64,000 nt of DNA from Ga0077555 sp963741565. Lineage in GTDB: Bacteria > Pseudomonadota > Alphaproteobacteria > Rhizobiales > Hyphomicrobiaceae. The DNA is taken from assembly GCA_963741565.1 (NCBI GenBank), contig CAVUIK010000011.1, forward strand, positions 1 through 64,000, given 5' to 3'. Below the pieces are notes generated by a model, which worked only from the letters and a program-made list of their open reading frames with translations, did no database searches and had not been told where the DNA came from. The translations under genes were made by a program, and so were the position numbers. Shown one piece after another: positions 52,196 through 60,977 of this stretch; within the stretch, counting starts at the first letter, position 1, and every line of letters begins with the position of its first letter.

Positions 52196-52653
52196 ATTGG
52201 GGCCGACGTATCTGCTGTTCGATTGCGAGCGCTGGGCGATGTGGAAATGGTGCCCTCGACCACGTCGGCAAGACTGATCTTGGACAGAAAGGTTTGGATC
52301 TCAGTGCCGAGCGCATTCCAAAGGTCGTGCGTCAGGCAGCGGCTACCCGCGAGGCAGGGATGTCCCTGTTCGCCGGCACAGCGCGTCATGCGGACTTCTT
52401 CCTCTACGGCCGCCATCACCTCGGCCACCTTGATCTCGCGGGATGGGCGCGCCAGGCGATAACCGCCCGTCCGTCCTCGCGCGCTCTCGACGAGACCGGC
52501 ACGTCGCAGAAGCTGGAACAGCTGCTCGAGGTAGGCGATTGAGATCTGCTGCCGATCGGCGATGGACGAAAGCGGCACGGCCGCCTCGCCGCCTTGCTTA
52601 GCGAGATCTGCCATGGCCATCACGGCATACCGGCCCCGGGTGTTCAGCTCCAC
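52192..52653 (-). CDS. iscR: Rrf2 family iron-sulfur regulator IscR
   Basis: A 153-residue Rrf2/IscR repressor that binds a [2Fe-2S] cluster and DNA. The winged-helix N-terminal domain is TRGRYAVMAMADLAKQG; the three cluster Cys are in RCAGEQGHPCLAGSRCLTH. The start is GTG 52653 (ELNTRGRYAVM), with GGAG about nine bases upstream; the upstream frame to 52719 is not conserved. It heads the iscR-iscS-sufB-orphan-sufC-sufD-sufS-sufT-sufA operon. A site matching the E. coli type 1 IscR half-site overlaps its promoter (52837-52860), consistent with autorepression. Confidence 0.95.
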   Translation of the reverse strand: MELNTRGRYAVMAMADLAKQGGEAAVPLSSIADRQQISIAYLEQLFQLLRRAGLVESARGRTGGYRLARPSREIKVAEVMAAVEEEVRMTRCAGEQGHPCLAGSRCLTHDLWNALGTEIQTFLSKISLADVVEGTISTSPSARNRTADTSAPI

Positions 52654-52802
52654 GCCACGTCTCCACAAACCTACGAAACCTGCGGCCGCCAACGACGTCC
52701 ATGCACAAAGGTGTTGCATTCCCGGTCTCGGAGCGTGTTAAGACGCCTCTCGAGCAACGAGCCACCCTGGACGCCAGACCATCGGCGCAGGGCGCCGCCG
52801 TT

Positions 52803-52818
52803 CTTGGAACAGTTCTAG
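52803..52818. promoter_or_regulatory. Irr-type iron control element (ICE-like inverted repeat)
   Basis: The minus strand reads CTAGAACTGTTCCAAG, a near-perfect inverted repeat of the TAGAA-N3-TTCTA type known as the ICE box bound by Irr in rhizobia (consensus from memory). It lies just downstream of the proposed -10 element of the iscR-suf promoter, where Irr binding would be expected to repress under iron shortage. The opposite strand faces the alpha/beta hydrolase gene. Confidence 0.5.
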
Positions 52819-52827
52819 CTTGACCGT

Positions 52828-52856
52828 CATATCGGAATTCCGAGTGGGGAAGTCAA
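52828..52856 (-). promoter_or_regulatory. proposed iscR-suf promoter (-35/-10)
   Basis: Minus strand: TTGACT (from 52856 to 52851), 17 bases, then GATATG (52833 to 52828). The spacing is ideal for a housekeeping sigma factor; the -10 box is a weak match to TATAAT, as expected for a regulated promoter. The predicted transcript start falls about at the ICE-like element. iscR begins at 52653, leaving a leader of about 165 bases. Confidence 0.5.
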
Positions 52857-52860
52857 GTAT
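52837..52860 (-). promoter_or_regulatory. IscR type 1-like binding site
   Basis: On the minus strand the left half is ATACTTGACT, a full match to the left half of the E. coli type 1 IscR consensus (ATASYYGACT). After five bases the right half CTCGGAAT is a weaker match. It overlaps the proposed -35 and spacer, which fits repression by holo-IscR of its own operon. The consensus is quoted from memory and was derived in gammaproteobacteria, so the site is a prediction. Confidence 0.5.
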
Positions 52861-52936
52861 CAATCGCTCGGGATGTTCGCCGCATTGGGAGCAGCGAGCC
52901 CCCCCTGTTGACCGCTCAGAGAAAGCCCTCCGCTCA

Positions 52937-53605
52937 ATGCCCGAGATCATCATTAATGGGCCTGCCGGCCGCCTCGAAGCCCGATACCATCACGTCGGCC
53001 GGATCGACAGCCCGATTGCACTCATCCTGCACCCGCACCCCCAGTTCGGTGGCACGATGAACAACCAAGTCGTCTACAATCTCTACTACACGTTCATCGA
53101 GCGCGGCTTCTCGGTATTGCGGTTCAATTTTCGCGGCGTCGGCCGCAGCCAGGGCTTCTTCGACAATGGCCCCGGCGAATTGGCGGATGCCGCGTCCGCG
53201 CTCGACTGGCTGCAACTTCAAACGCCCGACTCCCGGTCCTGCTGGATCGCGGGTGTTTCCTTCGGAACTTGGATTTCGATGCAGCTGCTGATGCGCCGCC
53301 CGGAGATCGACGGCTTCATCTGTGTAGCGCCGCCGGCCAACCTTTACGATTTCAACTTCCTGGCGCCCTGCCCCTCGTCCGGGCTCGTCATCAGCGGCGA
53401 GAAGGACAAGGTGGTGCCGAGCGCCTCGGTCGCCGAGTTGGCCGTCAAGACCAAGACCCAGAAGGGCATCAAGATCGATCATCACATCGTGGCTGGCGCC
53501 AACCATTTTTTTGCGGACCAGCACGAGGAGATGAAAGCCGTCGTCGGCAGCTATGTCGACAATCGCATGGTCGAGATCATAAAGGCGAAGCGCGAGAAGG
53601 AATGA
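52937..53605 (+). CDS. alpha/beta hydrolase
   Basis: A 222-residue alpha/beta hydrolase of the serine-aminopeptidase-like group. The oxyanion/strand segment LILHPHPQFGGTMNN is characteristic of this bacterial subgroup, the nucleophile elbow is GVSFGTW, the acid is in ISGEKDKVV and the catalytic His in GANHFFADQH. No signal peptide. ATG 52937 (MPEIIINGPAGRL) is used. It diverges from iscR, with the IscR-like and ICE-like elements between them, and could share iron regulation. It is a common neighbour of iscR in this group. Substrate unknown. Confidence 0.9.
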   Translation: MPEIIINGPAGRLEARYHHVGRIDSPIALILHPHPQFGGTMNNQVVYNLYYTFIERGFSVLRFNFRGVGRSQGFFDNGPGELADAASALDWLQLQTPDSRSCWIAGVSFGTWISMQLLMRRPEIDGFICVAPPANLYDFNFLAPCPSSGLVISGEKDKVVPSASVAELAVKTKTQKGIKIDHHIVAGANHFFADQHEEMKAVVGSYVDNRMVEIIKAKREKE

Positions 53606-53622
53606 CGCGCCGTCCCTGCTCT

Positions 53623-54243
53623 TCAGACGGCGAGACCCAGTGCCTGGAGTTCATCGGCCAACGCGACAGCTTCGCCCCGATAGTGGATCGTGCGAAATCC
53701 GACGGCCCGGGCGGTCTCGATATTCGGCAGTGAATCGTCGATGAAAACGGCGCGCGCCGGCACCAGGCGCCGGCGCGCGAGAAAGAGATCGAAGATCTCT
53801 CGATCCGGCTTCACCATGCCGACCTCGGCTGAAATGATGCGCTCGTCAAAACCATCGAGAAACGGAAACAGGCGGCACGCATCGGCGAATTTCGACGCGC
53901 TGAAGTTGGAGATCGCGTGCACCGGCACACCCCGCGCCTTGAGCCCCGCGAGAAGCTGGACGTTGGCGTCGATCGCCCCATCGAGCATATCCGTCCAGCG
54001 GGCGTCGAACGCCTCGACAAAACGGCGGTGCTGCGGATGTTCCCCGGCCAGCCGCGCGATCACCACGCCGAAGTCGGCGCCAGCATCCAGCTCCCGGTGA
54101 TTGACCTCCAGCAGCCGCGTCTCAGCAAGGATTTGTGCCGTTTCGGCATCGGAATGCCCCATCCTCCGATAGAGATTGCGGGGATCCCAGCGGATCAGAA
54201 CGTTGCCGATATCGAAGACGACGCAATCGATTTCCGCTGCCAT
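53623..54243 (-). CDS. HAD-superfamily hydrolase (YihX/haloacid dehalogenase-like)
   Basis: A 206-residue HAD phosphatase/dehalogenase. Motif I is VVFDIGNVLIRWDP, with the second Asp replaced by Gly (DIGNV rather than DxDxT), motif II is HAISNFS, motif III the Lys in GMVKPDREIF, and motif IV VFIDDSLPNIETAR. The DxG variation in motif I is usual for YihX-like alpha-D-glucose-1-phosphate phosphatases and for 2-haloacid dehalogenases. ATG 54243; the stop codon of anmK lies only 12 bases upstream, so they probably form one transcript. Substrate not known. Confidence 0.9.
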   Translation of the reverse strand: MAAEIDCVVFDIGNVLIRWDPRNLYRRMGHSDAETAQILAETRLLEVNHRELDAGADFGVVIARLAGEHPQHRRFVEAFDARWTDMLDGAIDANVQLLAGLKARGVPVHAISNFSASKFADACRLFPFLDGFDERIISAEVGMVKPDREIFDLFLARRRLVPARAVFIDDSLPNIETARAVGFRTIHYRGEAVALADELQALGLAV

Positions 54244-54255
54244 GGCAACCGCCTG

Positions 54256-55436
54256 TTATCCGGCCTTCGCGAGCACACCGCCGGTCAAGGGCTTCGGGGC
54301 CCCTGTCGTGCCCGGAAATGTGATCGGCAAGCCCGCCAGCGAGCGGACCGCCAGATAGGCCCAGGCTTCCGCCTCCATCGAATCCCCGTCGAGTGACAAA
54401 GCTTCAGCCGGAACGACCGCATTATCGACGCGCGCCGCGATCATGCTCATCAGAGTGCGATTCCGGCGTCCGCCGCCACAGATCACCCACAGCGCAGGTT
54501 GCTCGGGAAATTGCTCGCGGGCCTTAGCAATGCTCTCGGCGGTGAAAGCAGTGAGCGTCGCAGCCCCATCCGCGGGGGACAGGTTGCAGAACCAGCTCCG
54601 GCGGAAAGGCGTTCCGATCGAGCGATTTCGGTACGGGTTTGGAGAAATGGGGGAGTGACAGGTACTGCCGCAGGATCGCGTCGTCTGATGCGCCCGGTGG
54701 CGGCGAGGCGGCCATCGTCGTCGCGCGCACCACCGGTGCGGCCCAGCATCCAATCGTCGATCAGCGCGTTCCCCGGCCCCGTATCGAACGCCAGCAGCGC
54801 CCCATCGCGGCCGATCCAGGTGACGTTCGCGACACCGCCGATGTTGACGAAGGCAATGGGGCGCTCGGTGACCTTCGCAGCCAGCGCGCGATGATAGACA
54901 GGGACCAGCGGCGCGCCTTCGCCGCCAAGTTCGCAGTCCTCGCCCCTCAGATCGTACACAACGTCGACCCCAGCCTTTTGGGCCAGCAACGGGCCATCGC
55001 CCAGTTGTACCGTGATCATACGGCGCCGAGGTAGCAAATCGCGCTCCTCAGCCACCCCAAGCCTATGGTCAATGAAACTTCCAGTCGGCACCAGCGTTTC
55101 CCGATGCAGCACCGTCTGGCCATGAAACCCGATCACGTCCACCGCCGAGGGTTGCAGCATCTGATCGCCCATGAACCGCAGGACCGCCTCCGCGTGCCGG
55201 TCTGTCACGTCCCTCTCGACATCCCCCAAACAGCCCGGCCGGTCGCGGCGATCCTGGATCGACGTGGCGTCGGCCACGGCCTGCCTCAACCGGCCGCGAA
55301 CATCATCGGGATAGGCGACGCTCGCCGAACCCAGACGGCGCACATGATCAATGCCATCTGTCTCAATGAGCGCGAGATCGATGCCGTCCATCGACGTGCC
55401 GCTCATCAGGCCGATCGCGCGCATCACCTTGCCCAT
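54256..55436 (-). pseudogene. anmK: anhydro-N-acetylmuramic acid kinase, two +1 frameshifts
   Basis: AnmK phosphorylates anhydro-N-acetylmuramate during cell-wall recycling. The first part is in frame from ATG 55436 (MGKVMRAIGLMSGTSMDGID) through FVNIGGVANVTWI and DTGPGNALIDDWML to RLAATGRI. One extra base near 54686 then breaks the frame; the second part, DDAILRQYLSLPHFSKPVPKSLDRNAF, is in the next frame. Another extra base near 54603 moves the end, SWFCNLSPADGAATLTAFTA...ICGGGRRNRTLM, to the third frame. With both bases removed a normal kinase of about 390 residues results. Either recent inactivation or sequence error. It is divergent from tyrS. Confidence 0.9.
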
Positions 55437-55516
55437 GGCATCGTCCCGTGCAATTAGCATTCAATTCCACGAGTCTAGCCCGACCACGGGCGGGCCACAA
55501 ACGAAGACCGACAGCC

Positions 55517-56767
55517 ATGGCCAAATACACGTCCGACTTTCTCAACCTCCTCGACGAGCGGAGCTATATCCACCAGTGTTCCGATTTTGCCGGTCTCGAT
55601 GCGCTGGCCGCCAAGGGCGAGGTCGTCTGTTATGTCGGTTACGATTGCACGGCGCCGTCGCTGCACGTCGGCAATCTGATCTCGATCATGATGCTGCACT
55701 GGCTGCAGCAGACTGGCAACAAACCAATCACCTTGATGGGCGGGGGCACGACGCGCGTCGGCGACCCCTCCGGCAAGGACGAAACACGCCAGATCCGCTC
55801 GATCGAGGAGATCGACCGCAACAAGGAGAGCATTAGGGGCGTTTTCTCGCGACTGCTCCGCTTCGGCGAGGGCAAGCACGAAGCCATTATGGTCGACAAC
55901 GCCGACTGGCTTGCCAAGCTCAACTACATCGAGATGCTACGAGACGTCGGTCGGCACTTCTCAATCAATCGCATGTTGACCATGGACTCCGTCAAGCTCC
56001 GCCTCGATCGCGAGCAGGAGATGAGTTTCATCGAATTCAACTACATGATCTGCCAAGCCTACGATTACGTGGAATTGGCGCGGCGCTTTGGCTGCAACCT
56101 GCAGATGGGCGGCTCCGACCAGTGGGGCAATATCGTCACTGGCGTCGATCTCGGCCGGCGCATGGGTACGCACCAGTTGTATGCCCTGACAACCCCGCTG
56201 CTCACCACGGCCTCAGGCGCCAAGATGGGCAAGACCGCGGCCGGCGCCGTGTGGCTCAACGAGGATCAACTTTCGGCTTACGATTACTGGCAGTTCTGGC
56301 GCAACACCGAGGACGCCGACGTCGGCCGCTTCCTCAAGTTGTTCACGACGCTCCCGATGGCCGAGATCAGCCGTCTTGCGGCTTTGCGGGATGCCGAGAT
56401 CAACGACGCGAAGAAGGTTCTCGCGACCGAGGCGACGGCCCTGATGCATGGGCGGGCCAAGGCGGACGCGGTCGCCGAAACCGCGCGCAAGACCTTCGAG
56501 CAGGGAACGCTTGCCGACGACCTGCCAACGGTCGAGGTTCCAGAGTCGGATCTGCGCAACGAACTGGGCGTCCTCGCTGCCTTCGTGACGGCGGGTCTCG
56601 TCAAGTCGAACGGCGAAGCGCGCCGCCAGATCCAGGGCGGGGGATTGCGCGTCAATGACGAGCCGGTTGCAGACGAGAAGGCGAAGCTGCGTCTTGGCGA
56701 TCTAAAGGATGGCGTGATCAAGCTATCGCTGGGGAAGAAGAAGCACGTGCTGCTGCGGCCGGCCTGA
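55517..56767 (+). CDS. tyrS: tyrosine--tRNA ligase
   Basis: A 416-residue class I synthetase that charges tRNA-Tyr. The HIGH-type motif is PSLHVGNL and the KMSKS-type motif AKMGKTAAG, which is the usual variant for TyrRS. Substrate-pocket residues fit the family (YVGYDCTAPS, QAYDYVEL, GGSDQWGN). The C-terminal S4 RNA-binding domain (VKSNGEARRQIQGGGLRVNDEP) is present. ATG 55517 (MAKYTSDFLNLLDERS) is chosen because the upstream frame overlaps the anmK promoter and is not conserved. It is divergent from anmK with about 80 bases between the starts. Confidence 0.97.
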   Translation: MAKYTSDFLNLLDERSYIHQCSDFAGLDALAAKGEVVCYVGYDCTAPSLHVGNLISIMMLHWLQQTGNKPITLMGGGTTRVGDPSGKDETRQIRSIEEIDRNKESIRGVFSRLLRFGEGKHEAIMVDNADWLAKLNYIEMLRDVGRHFSINRMLTMDSVKLRLDREQEMSFIEFNYMICQAYDYVELARRFGCNLQMGGSDQWGNIVTGVDLGRRMGTHQLYALTTPLLTTASGAKMGKTAAGAVWLNEDQLSAYDYWQFWRNTEDADVGRFLKLFTTLPMAEISRLAALRDAEINDAKKVLATEATALMHGRAKADAVAETARKTFEQGTLADDLPTVEVPESDLRNELGVLAAFVTAGLVKSNGEARRQIQGGGLRVNDEPVADEKAKLRLGDLKDGVIKLSLGKKKHVLLRPA

Positions 56768-56794
56768 TTTGAGCCGTCGCCCAAACTGGAACCG

Positions 56795-56813
56795 ATGCCC
56801 GATTTGCGGGCAT
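56795..56813 (+). terminator. hairpin after tyrS, possible weak terminator
   Basis: ATGCCCG and CGGGCAT form a 7-bp stem with a 5-base loop, 27 bases after the tyrS stop. There is no T-run, so intrinsic termination would be inefficient. The rest of the gap to 56992 holds only the livJ leader, with AGGGAGGACG close to its start. Confidence 0.4.
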
Positions 56814-56992
56814 GGCCGCGCAAATCTCCGCCGCTTCGCGCGCTGTCGCTTCGCGCGCTTGTCAGTCTGACGGCCCGCCACTAAGCTTGCCCTGCCGGTC
56901 ATCCCAAAACTAGGATGAATTGCCGGCCCGCTCGCACTGCCCGCCGTCGCGAGCATCAACCACGAGCGGCTGCACGTCAGGGAGGACGTTCC

Positions 56993-58144
56993 ATGATTAC
57001 GCGTTTCGTAAGACCGGTGCTGGCCAGCGTCGGGCTCGCCCTCGCGGCGTCGGGCGCCTTCGCCCAGGACACCATCAAGATCGGAGTGACACAGCCACTG
57101 ACCGGGGCCTTCGCCGCGTCGGGCAATTATGTGACGCAGGGCGCCAAGCTTGCCGAAGAGGAAATCAACAAAGCCGGCGGCGTGCTCGGCAAGAAGATCC
57201 AACTGATCGTCGAGGACAACAAGTCCAACCCGACCGAAGCCGTTGCCACCGCCGAGAAACTGATCTCAAAGGACAAGGTCCAGGTGATGCTTGGCGCCTG
57301 GTCGTCGACGCTGACGCTGGCCGTCATGCCGAAGCTCGAGGAGTACAAGGTACCGATGCTCGTCGAGACCTCGTCGTCCGGCAAGATCACGACCTCCGGC
57401 AATCCCTATGTCTTTCGCATCAGCCCGACGTCGCAGATGGAGGCGCAAGCTTTCACCCCTCTGGTCAAAACTCTCGGTATCAAGAAGGCCGACTTTCTCG
57501 CCACCAACAACGACTTCGGCCTCGGCGCGACGACTGAATTCGCCAAGATGCTCGAGGCCAACGGCGTGACCGTCGGGGTCAAGGAGACCATGGACCCGAA
57601 AGCCACCGACTTCTCGGCGCAGCTGGCCAAGATCAAAGCAACTGGCTCCGACACCCTGTTCGTGACGACAGCCGTTGAGCAGATCACGCTCCTGCTGAAG
57701 CAGGCAAAAGAGCAGCAACTCAAGGCACGCATTATCACGACCGGCGGATCCAACTCGCCGGATCAGCTGATCCAGCAGGCCGGCGAGGCCGCCAACGGCT
57801 CATTCCATCTGGTGTTCTTCACACCGTGGTTTCCGGAGGCCGTGAAAAACCCCGATATCGCCAAGAAGTTCGTCGGGCTCTGGAATGAAAAGAAGTACAA
57901 CGTCGGCGGGCTCACAGAAGGCTTCCGCGGCTGGGACGGCATCACCACGATCGTCGAGGCGATCAAGGTTGCCGGCAAGAACGACGCCGAGGCGATCACC
58001 AAGGCCCTGTGGGGCGTCAAGGTGAAAGGCATCAACGGCGACATCGCCTTCATCAAGCAGGGACCGGCCGGCAAAGAGAGCGCGCAGAACGTGCCAAGCG
58101 TATATCTCGTCAAGATCGACGGCGGCAAGGTCGTGAAGAACTGA
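56993..58144 (+). CDS. ABC transporter substrate-binding protein (LivJ-like)
   Basis: A 383-residue periplasmic binding protein of the branched-chain amino acid (type I) family. It has a signal peptide (cleavage near SGAFAQD), the opening DTIKIGVTQPLTGAFAASG, and the core segments EINKAGGVLGKKIQLIVEDNKSNPTEAVATAEKLI and ETSSSGKITTSGNPYVFRISPTS. ATG 56993 follows AGGGAGG. It starts the operon livJ-H-M-G-F. The ligand is not readable from sequence; relatives bind leucine-type amino acids, aromatic acids, amides or urea. A molybdenum hydroxylase operon converges on this operon. Confidence 0.92.
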   Translation: MITRFVRPVLASVGLALAASGAFAQDTIKIGVTQPLTGAFAASGNYVTQGAKLAEEEINKAGGVLGKKIQLIVEDNKSNPTEAVATAEKLISKDKVQVMLGAWSSTLTLAVMPKLEEYKVPMLVETSSSGKITTSGNPYVFRISPTSQMEAQAFTPLVKTLGIKKADFLATNNDFGLGATTEFAKMLEANGVTVGVKETMDPKATDFSAQLAKIKATGSDTLFVTTAVEQITLLLKQAKEQQLKARIITTGGSNSPDQLIQQAGEAANGSFHLVFFTPWFPEAVKNPDIAKKFVGLWNEKKYNVGGLTEGFRGWDGITTIVEAIKVAGKNDAEAITKALWGVKVKGINGDIAFIKQGPAGKESAQNVPSVYLVKIDGGKVVKN

Positions 58145-58266
58145 GTTGCGAGCTGCGATGGTTGGGATCGTCCCGACCTCGCATCTCAACTGCCAGCGTC
58201 ACGCTGCACCGCTGCCCGTGCCACGAGCGGCACGATGGGTCCTTGGGATGAGCCCGAGGACGACAC

Positions 58267-59152
58267 TTGGACACCCCATTGGATCAACTGCTCCAACACG
58301 GCGTCAATGCCCTGATGCTCGGCGGCACCTATGCGCTGCTGGGTATCGGGCTGACGCTGATTTTCGGCATCATGCGCGTCGTGAACTTCACGCATGGCGA
58401 GCTCTATGCGTTCGGCGCCTACATGATGTATGCGCTGGTGATGCCGCTGGGGCTCAACTTCTTTCTGGCGTTGATCACGGCGATCCTGCTGGGGGCGGCG
58501 TTGGGCGCGCTCATCGAGCTGGTCTTGCTGAGCCGGCTACGCGGGGCCGACATCGACACCACGATGCTGGTCATGATCGGCGCGTGGATCGCGATGCAGA
58601 ACACCGAGCAACTCGCCTGGAGCGGCGTCGCCAAGTCGATCGATACCCCCTTCCCCGCCAACCCTCTCGTTGTTGGCCCCGTCTCCGTCTCCTGGAACCG
58701 GCTTTTCGTTTTCGCCATTGCCCTCGGCCTGATCGCAGCCACCTATGGCCTGATCAACCGCACCAAGCTCGGCAAAGCGATGCGCGCTACCTTCCAGGAC
58801 CGCGACACCGCGCGCCTGATGGGCGTCGACGTCGAACCGCATCTACCTAGCAACATTCGCGTTGGGCTCGGGCCTCGCGGCAGCTGCCGGCGCCCTGCTC
58901 GGCCCGGTCTTCGTGGTCTATCCAACGATGGGCGATCTGGCATCCTTGAAGGCCTTCGCGATCGTCATCCTCGGCGGCCTCGGCAACATTCCAGGCGCGA
59001 CCATCGGCGGGTTCATTCTCGCCTTCATCGAGGAGCTAGGCGCCGGTTACATCTCGTCGGGCTACCGCGACGCCATGGGCTTCCTGCTCATCATCCTGAT
59101 CCTTCTGGTCAAGCCGACGGGTCTCTTTGCGACCAAGGAGCGGATCGGGTGA
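58267..59152 (+). pseudogene. branched-chain ABC transporter permease LivH, +1 frameshift
   Basis: LivH-type permease with 8 or so helices. It starts at TTG 58267 (DTPLDQLLQHGVNAL), with GAGG/AGGA spaced correctly. The frame is normal to GVDVE, where an extra C at 58837-58838 (GAACCGCATC instead of GAACGCATC) shifts it. Without that base it reads ERIYLATFALGSGLAAAAGALLGPVFVVYPTMGDL to KPTGLFATKERIG and stops at 59152, a complete permease of about 295 residues. As written, the shifted frame happens to run straight into livM's frame, producing a nominal 640-codon LivH-LivM reading frame in which the middle 100 codons are nonsense. Confidence 0.88.
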
Positions 59153-60189
59153 CGCGCTGGATCGAGCTCGCCGTCGTCGCGCTGCTGGCGTCGATCCCAC
59201 TGTGGTTGCGGGACGCCTATGCCCTCCACATTCTGATCACGACCGGGGTATTCATCATCGCGGCGATGAGCCTCAACCTGCTGCTCGGCTACACCGGCCA
59301 GTTATCGCTGGGTCACGTCGCGTTCTTCGGCATCGGCGCCTATGTGACCTCACTGCTGTCGCTCGGGTTCGAGGTGCACTTGGCGCCCCGCTGGCTGGTG
59401 GCTGTCGCACCCAAGCCGGTCTGGTTCGCCATGCTGACGGGCACCGCGGTTGCGGGCCTCGCCGGCTGGCTGATCGGCCGAATCGCATTCAAGGTGCGCG
59501 GCGCTTACTTCGTCATTGTCACGGTGTCGTTCGCCGAGGTCGTGCGACTGGTCGCGCTGAACTGGGTGGAGCTGACCCAGGGCCCGATGGCGCTCAACAA
59601 TATCCCACCGCTGACGCTCTGGTTGCCCGGTGCCGGCGAGGTCCGCTTTGCCACCAAGACGCACAATTACTACGTCATGCTGGCCGTGGCCGTGGTGGCG
59701 TTCGTGGTGATCCGGCGGCTCGTCCAATCGCGCGCGGGACGTGCCATGATCGCCTTGCGCGAGAACGAAGCGCTGGCGACATCGGTCGGCGTCGACGTGA
59801 CACGCTATCTGGTGCTGGCGACCGTCGTCGCCGCTGCGATCGCGGGCGCGGCGGGAACGCTGTATGCTCACTACATCCGCATCGTCGATCCCGACATCTT
59901 CCTGTTTATTTACACCGTCACAATGGTGATCATGGTCATTACCGGCGGCAAGGGCACACTGGCGGGACCGATCGTCGGCGGCATCATCTTCGGATTTCTG
60001 CCGGAGATCCTGCGCACGTTCGGCATCCCGCCCGAGATGCAGTGGATCTTCTATGGCGTGCTGATGATCCTCGTCGTCTACCTGCTACCGCAAGGCATCG
60101 TGCCGGCCGTCACGAATTGGTGGCGGGGCCGCACGCGCGGTGGCGGCGAAACGCCAACAGGCATGGCCACGAGAGAGAACCGCTCATGA
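59149..60189 (+). CDS. branched-chain ABC transporter permease LivM
   Basis: A 346-residue membrane permease of the LivM type. Start GTG 59149 overlaps the livH stop (GTGA). Core segments are SLNLLLGYTGQLSLGHVAFFGIGAYVTSLLS, the EAA-like cytoplasmic loop (ALRENEALATSVGVDVTRYLVLATVVAAAIAG), and PIVGGIIFGFLPEILRTFG. About nine hydrophobic helices. The C-terminus (RGRTRGGGETPTGMATRENRS) is polar. It pairs with LivH and the ATPases LivG/LivF. Substrate as for livJ unknown. Confidence 0.92.
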   Translation: MTRWIELAVVALLASIPLWLRDAYALHILITTGVFIIAAMSLNLLLGYTGQLSLGHVAFFGIGAYVTSLLSLGFEVHLAPRWLVAVAPKPVWFAMLTGTAVAGLAGWLIGRIAFKVRGAYFVIVTVSFAEVVRLVALNWVELTQGPMALNNIPPLTLWLPGAGEVRFATKTHNYYVMLAVAVVAFVVIRRLVQSRAGRAMIALRENEALATSVGVDVTRYLVLATVVAAAIAGAAGTLYAHYIRIVDPDIFLFIYTVTMVIMVITGGKGTLAGPIVGGIIFGFLPEILRTFGIPPEMQWIFYGVLMILVVYLLPQGIVPAVTNWWRGRTRGGGETPTGMATRENRS

Positions 60190-60977
60190 CCGGCCCCCTC
60201 GCCCCGGCCCTGACAGTGCGCAATCTCTCGCTGCGGTTCGGTGGGCTGGTCGCGGTCGCCGACATGAGCTTCGATGTGTTGGAGGGCGAAGTCCTCTCGC
60301 TGATCGGACCCAACGGCGCCGGCAAGACTAGCGCCTTCAATGCGATCACCGGCTATATCCCCGCGTCAGCCGGCGAGATCCGGTATCGGGGCATCCAGCT
60401 CAACGGGCTGACGCCCAATCGCATCGCGGACCAAGGCGTTATCCGCACGTTCCAGAAGACCAGTGTTTTTGGCGGCCAAAGCGTCCTCGACAATGTGCTG
60501 ATCGGCTTGCACAGGCGCTCGACGCAGACGCCGATGCAGATCATCCTGGGCCTCGGCCGAGTGCGGCACGAAGAGCGGGAACTGCGCGAGAAGGCCCGTG
60601 AGCTGCTGGCCTTCATCGGGCTCGGCGGGCGCGCAGACGAGCTTGGCGGCGCACTGCCCTACGGCGAGCAACGACTCCTCGAGGTCGCAGTGGCGCTGGC
60701 CGCCGAGCCTTCGCTGCTCCTGCTCGACGAGCCGGTATCGGGAATGAACCCGTCGGAGACCGAGAGCTTCATGCGGCTGCTGGCGCGGATCCGCGAGCGC
60801 GGCATCACCATCCTGCTGGTCGAGCACGATATGCGCATGGTGATGGGCGTGTCCGATCGCGTCGTCGTGCTCAATCAGGGGCGTATCATTGCGAATGGGC
60901 CGCCGGTCGCCATTCAGCGTGATCCTGCGGTCATCCGCGCCTACCTTGGGGAGAAATACGCGCGTGCTCACGGTTGA
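60186..60977 (+). CDS. ABC transporter ATPase LivG
   Basis: A 263-residue ATPase. Walker A GPNGAGKTSAFNAITG, LivG-specific TFQKTSVFGGQSVLDNVLIG region, a signature motif that reads LPYGEQRLLEVA rather than LSGGQ as is normal for LivG, Walker B LLLLDEPVSGMNPSE and the switch His VEHDMRMVM. ATG 60186 overlaps the livM stop by four bases. It provides half of the ATP-driven power for the importer. The C-terminus ends RAYLGEKYARAHG. Confidence 0.93.
   Translation: MTGPLAPALTVRNLSLRFGGLVAVADMSFDVLEGEVLSLIGPNGAGKTSAFNAITGYIPASAGEIRYRGIQLNGLTPNRIADQGVIRTFQKTSVFGGQSVLDNVLIGLHRRSTQTPMQIILGLGRVRHEERELREKARELLAFIGLGGRADELGGALPYGEQRLLEVAVALAAEPSLLLLDEPVSGMNPSETESFMRLLARIRERGITILLVEHDMRMVMGVSDRVVVLNQGRIIANGPPVAIQRDPAVIRAYLGEKYARAHG

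Noticed and set aside
59127..60977. A 616-codon frame that seems to fuse an Arg-rich protein to LivG
   Set aside because: The first 350 codons are livM read out of frame; LivG begins at its own ATG 60186 overlapping the livM stop.
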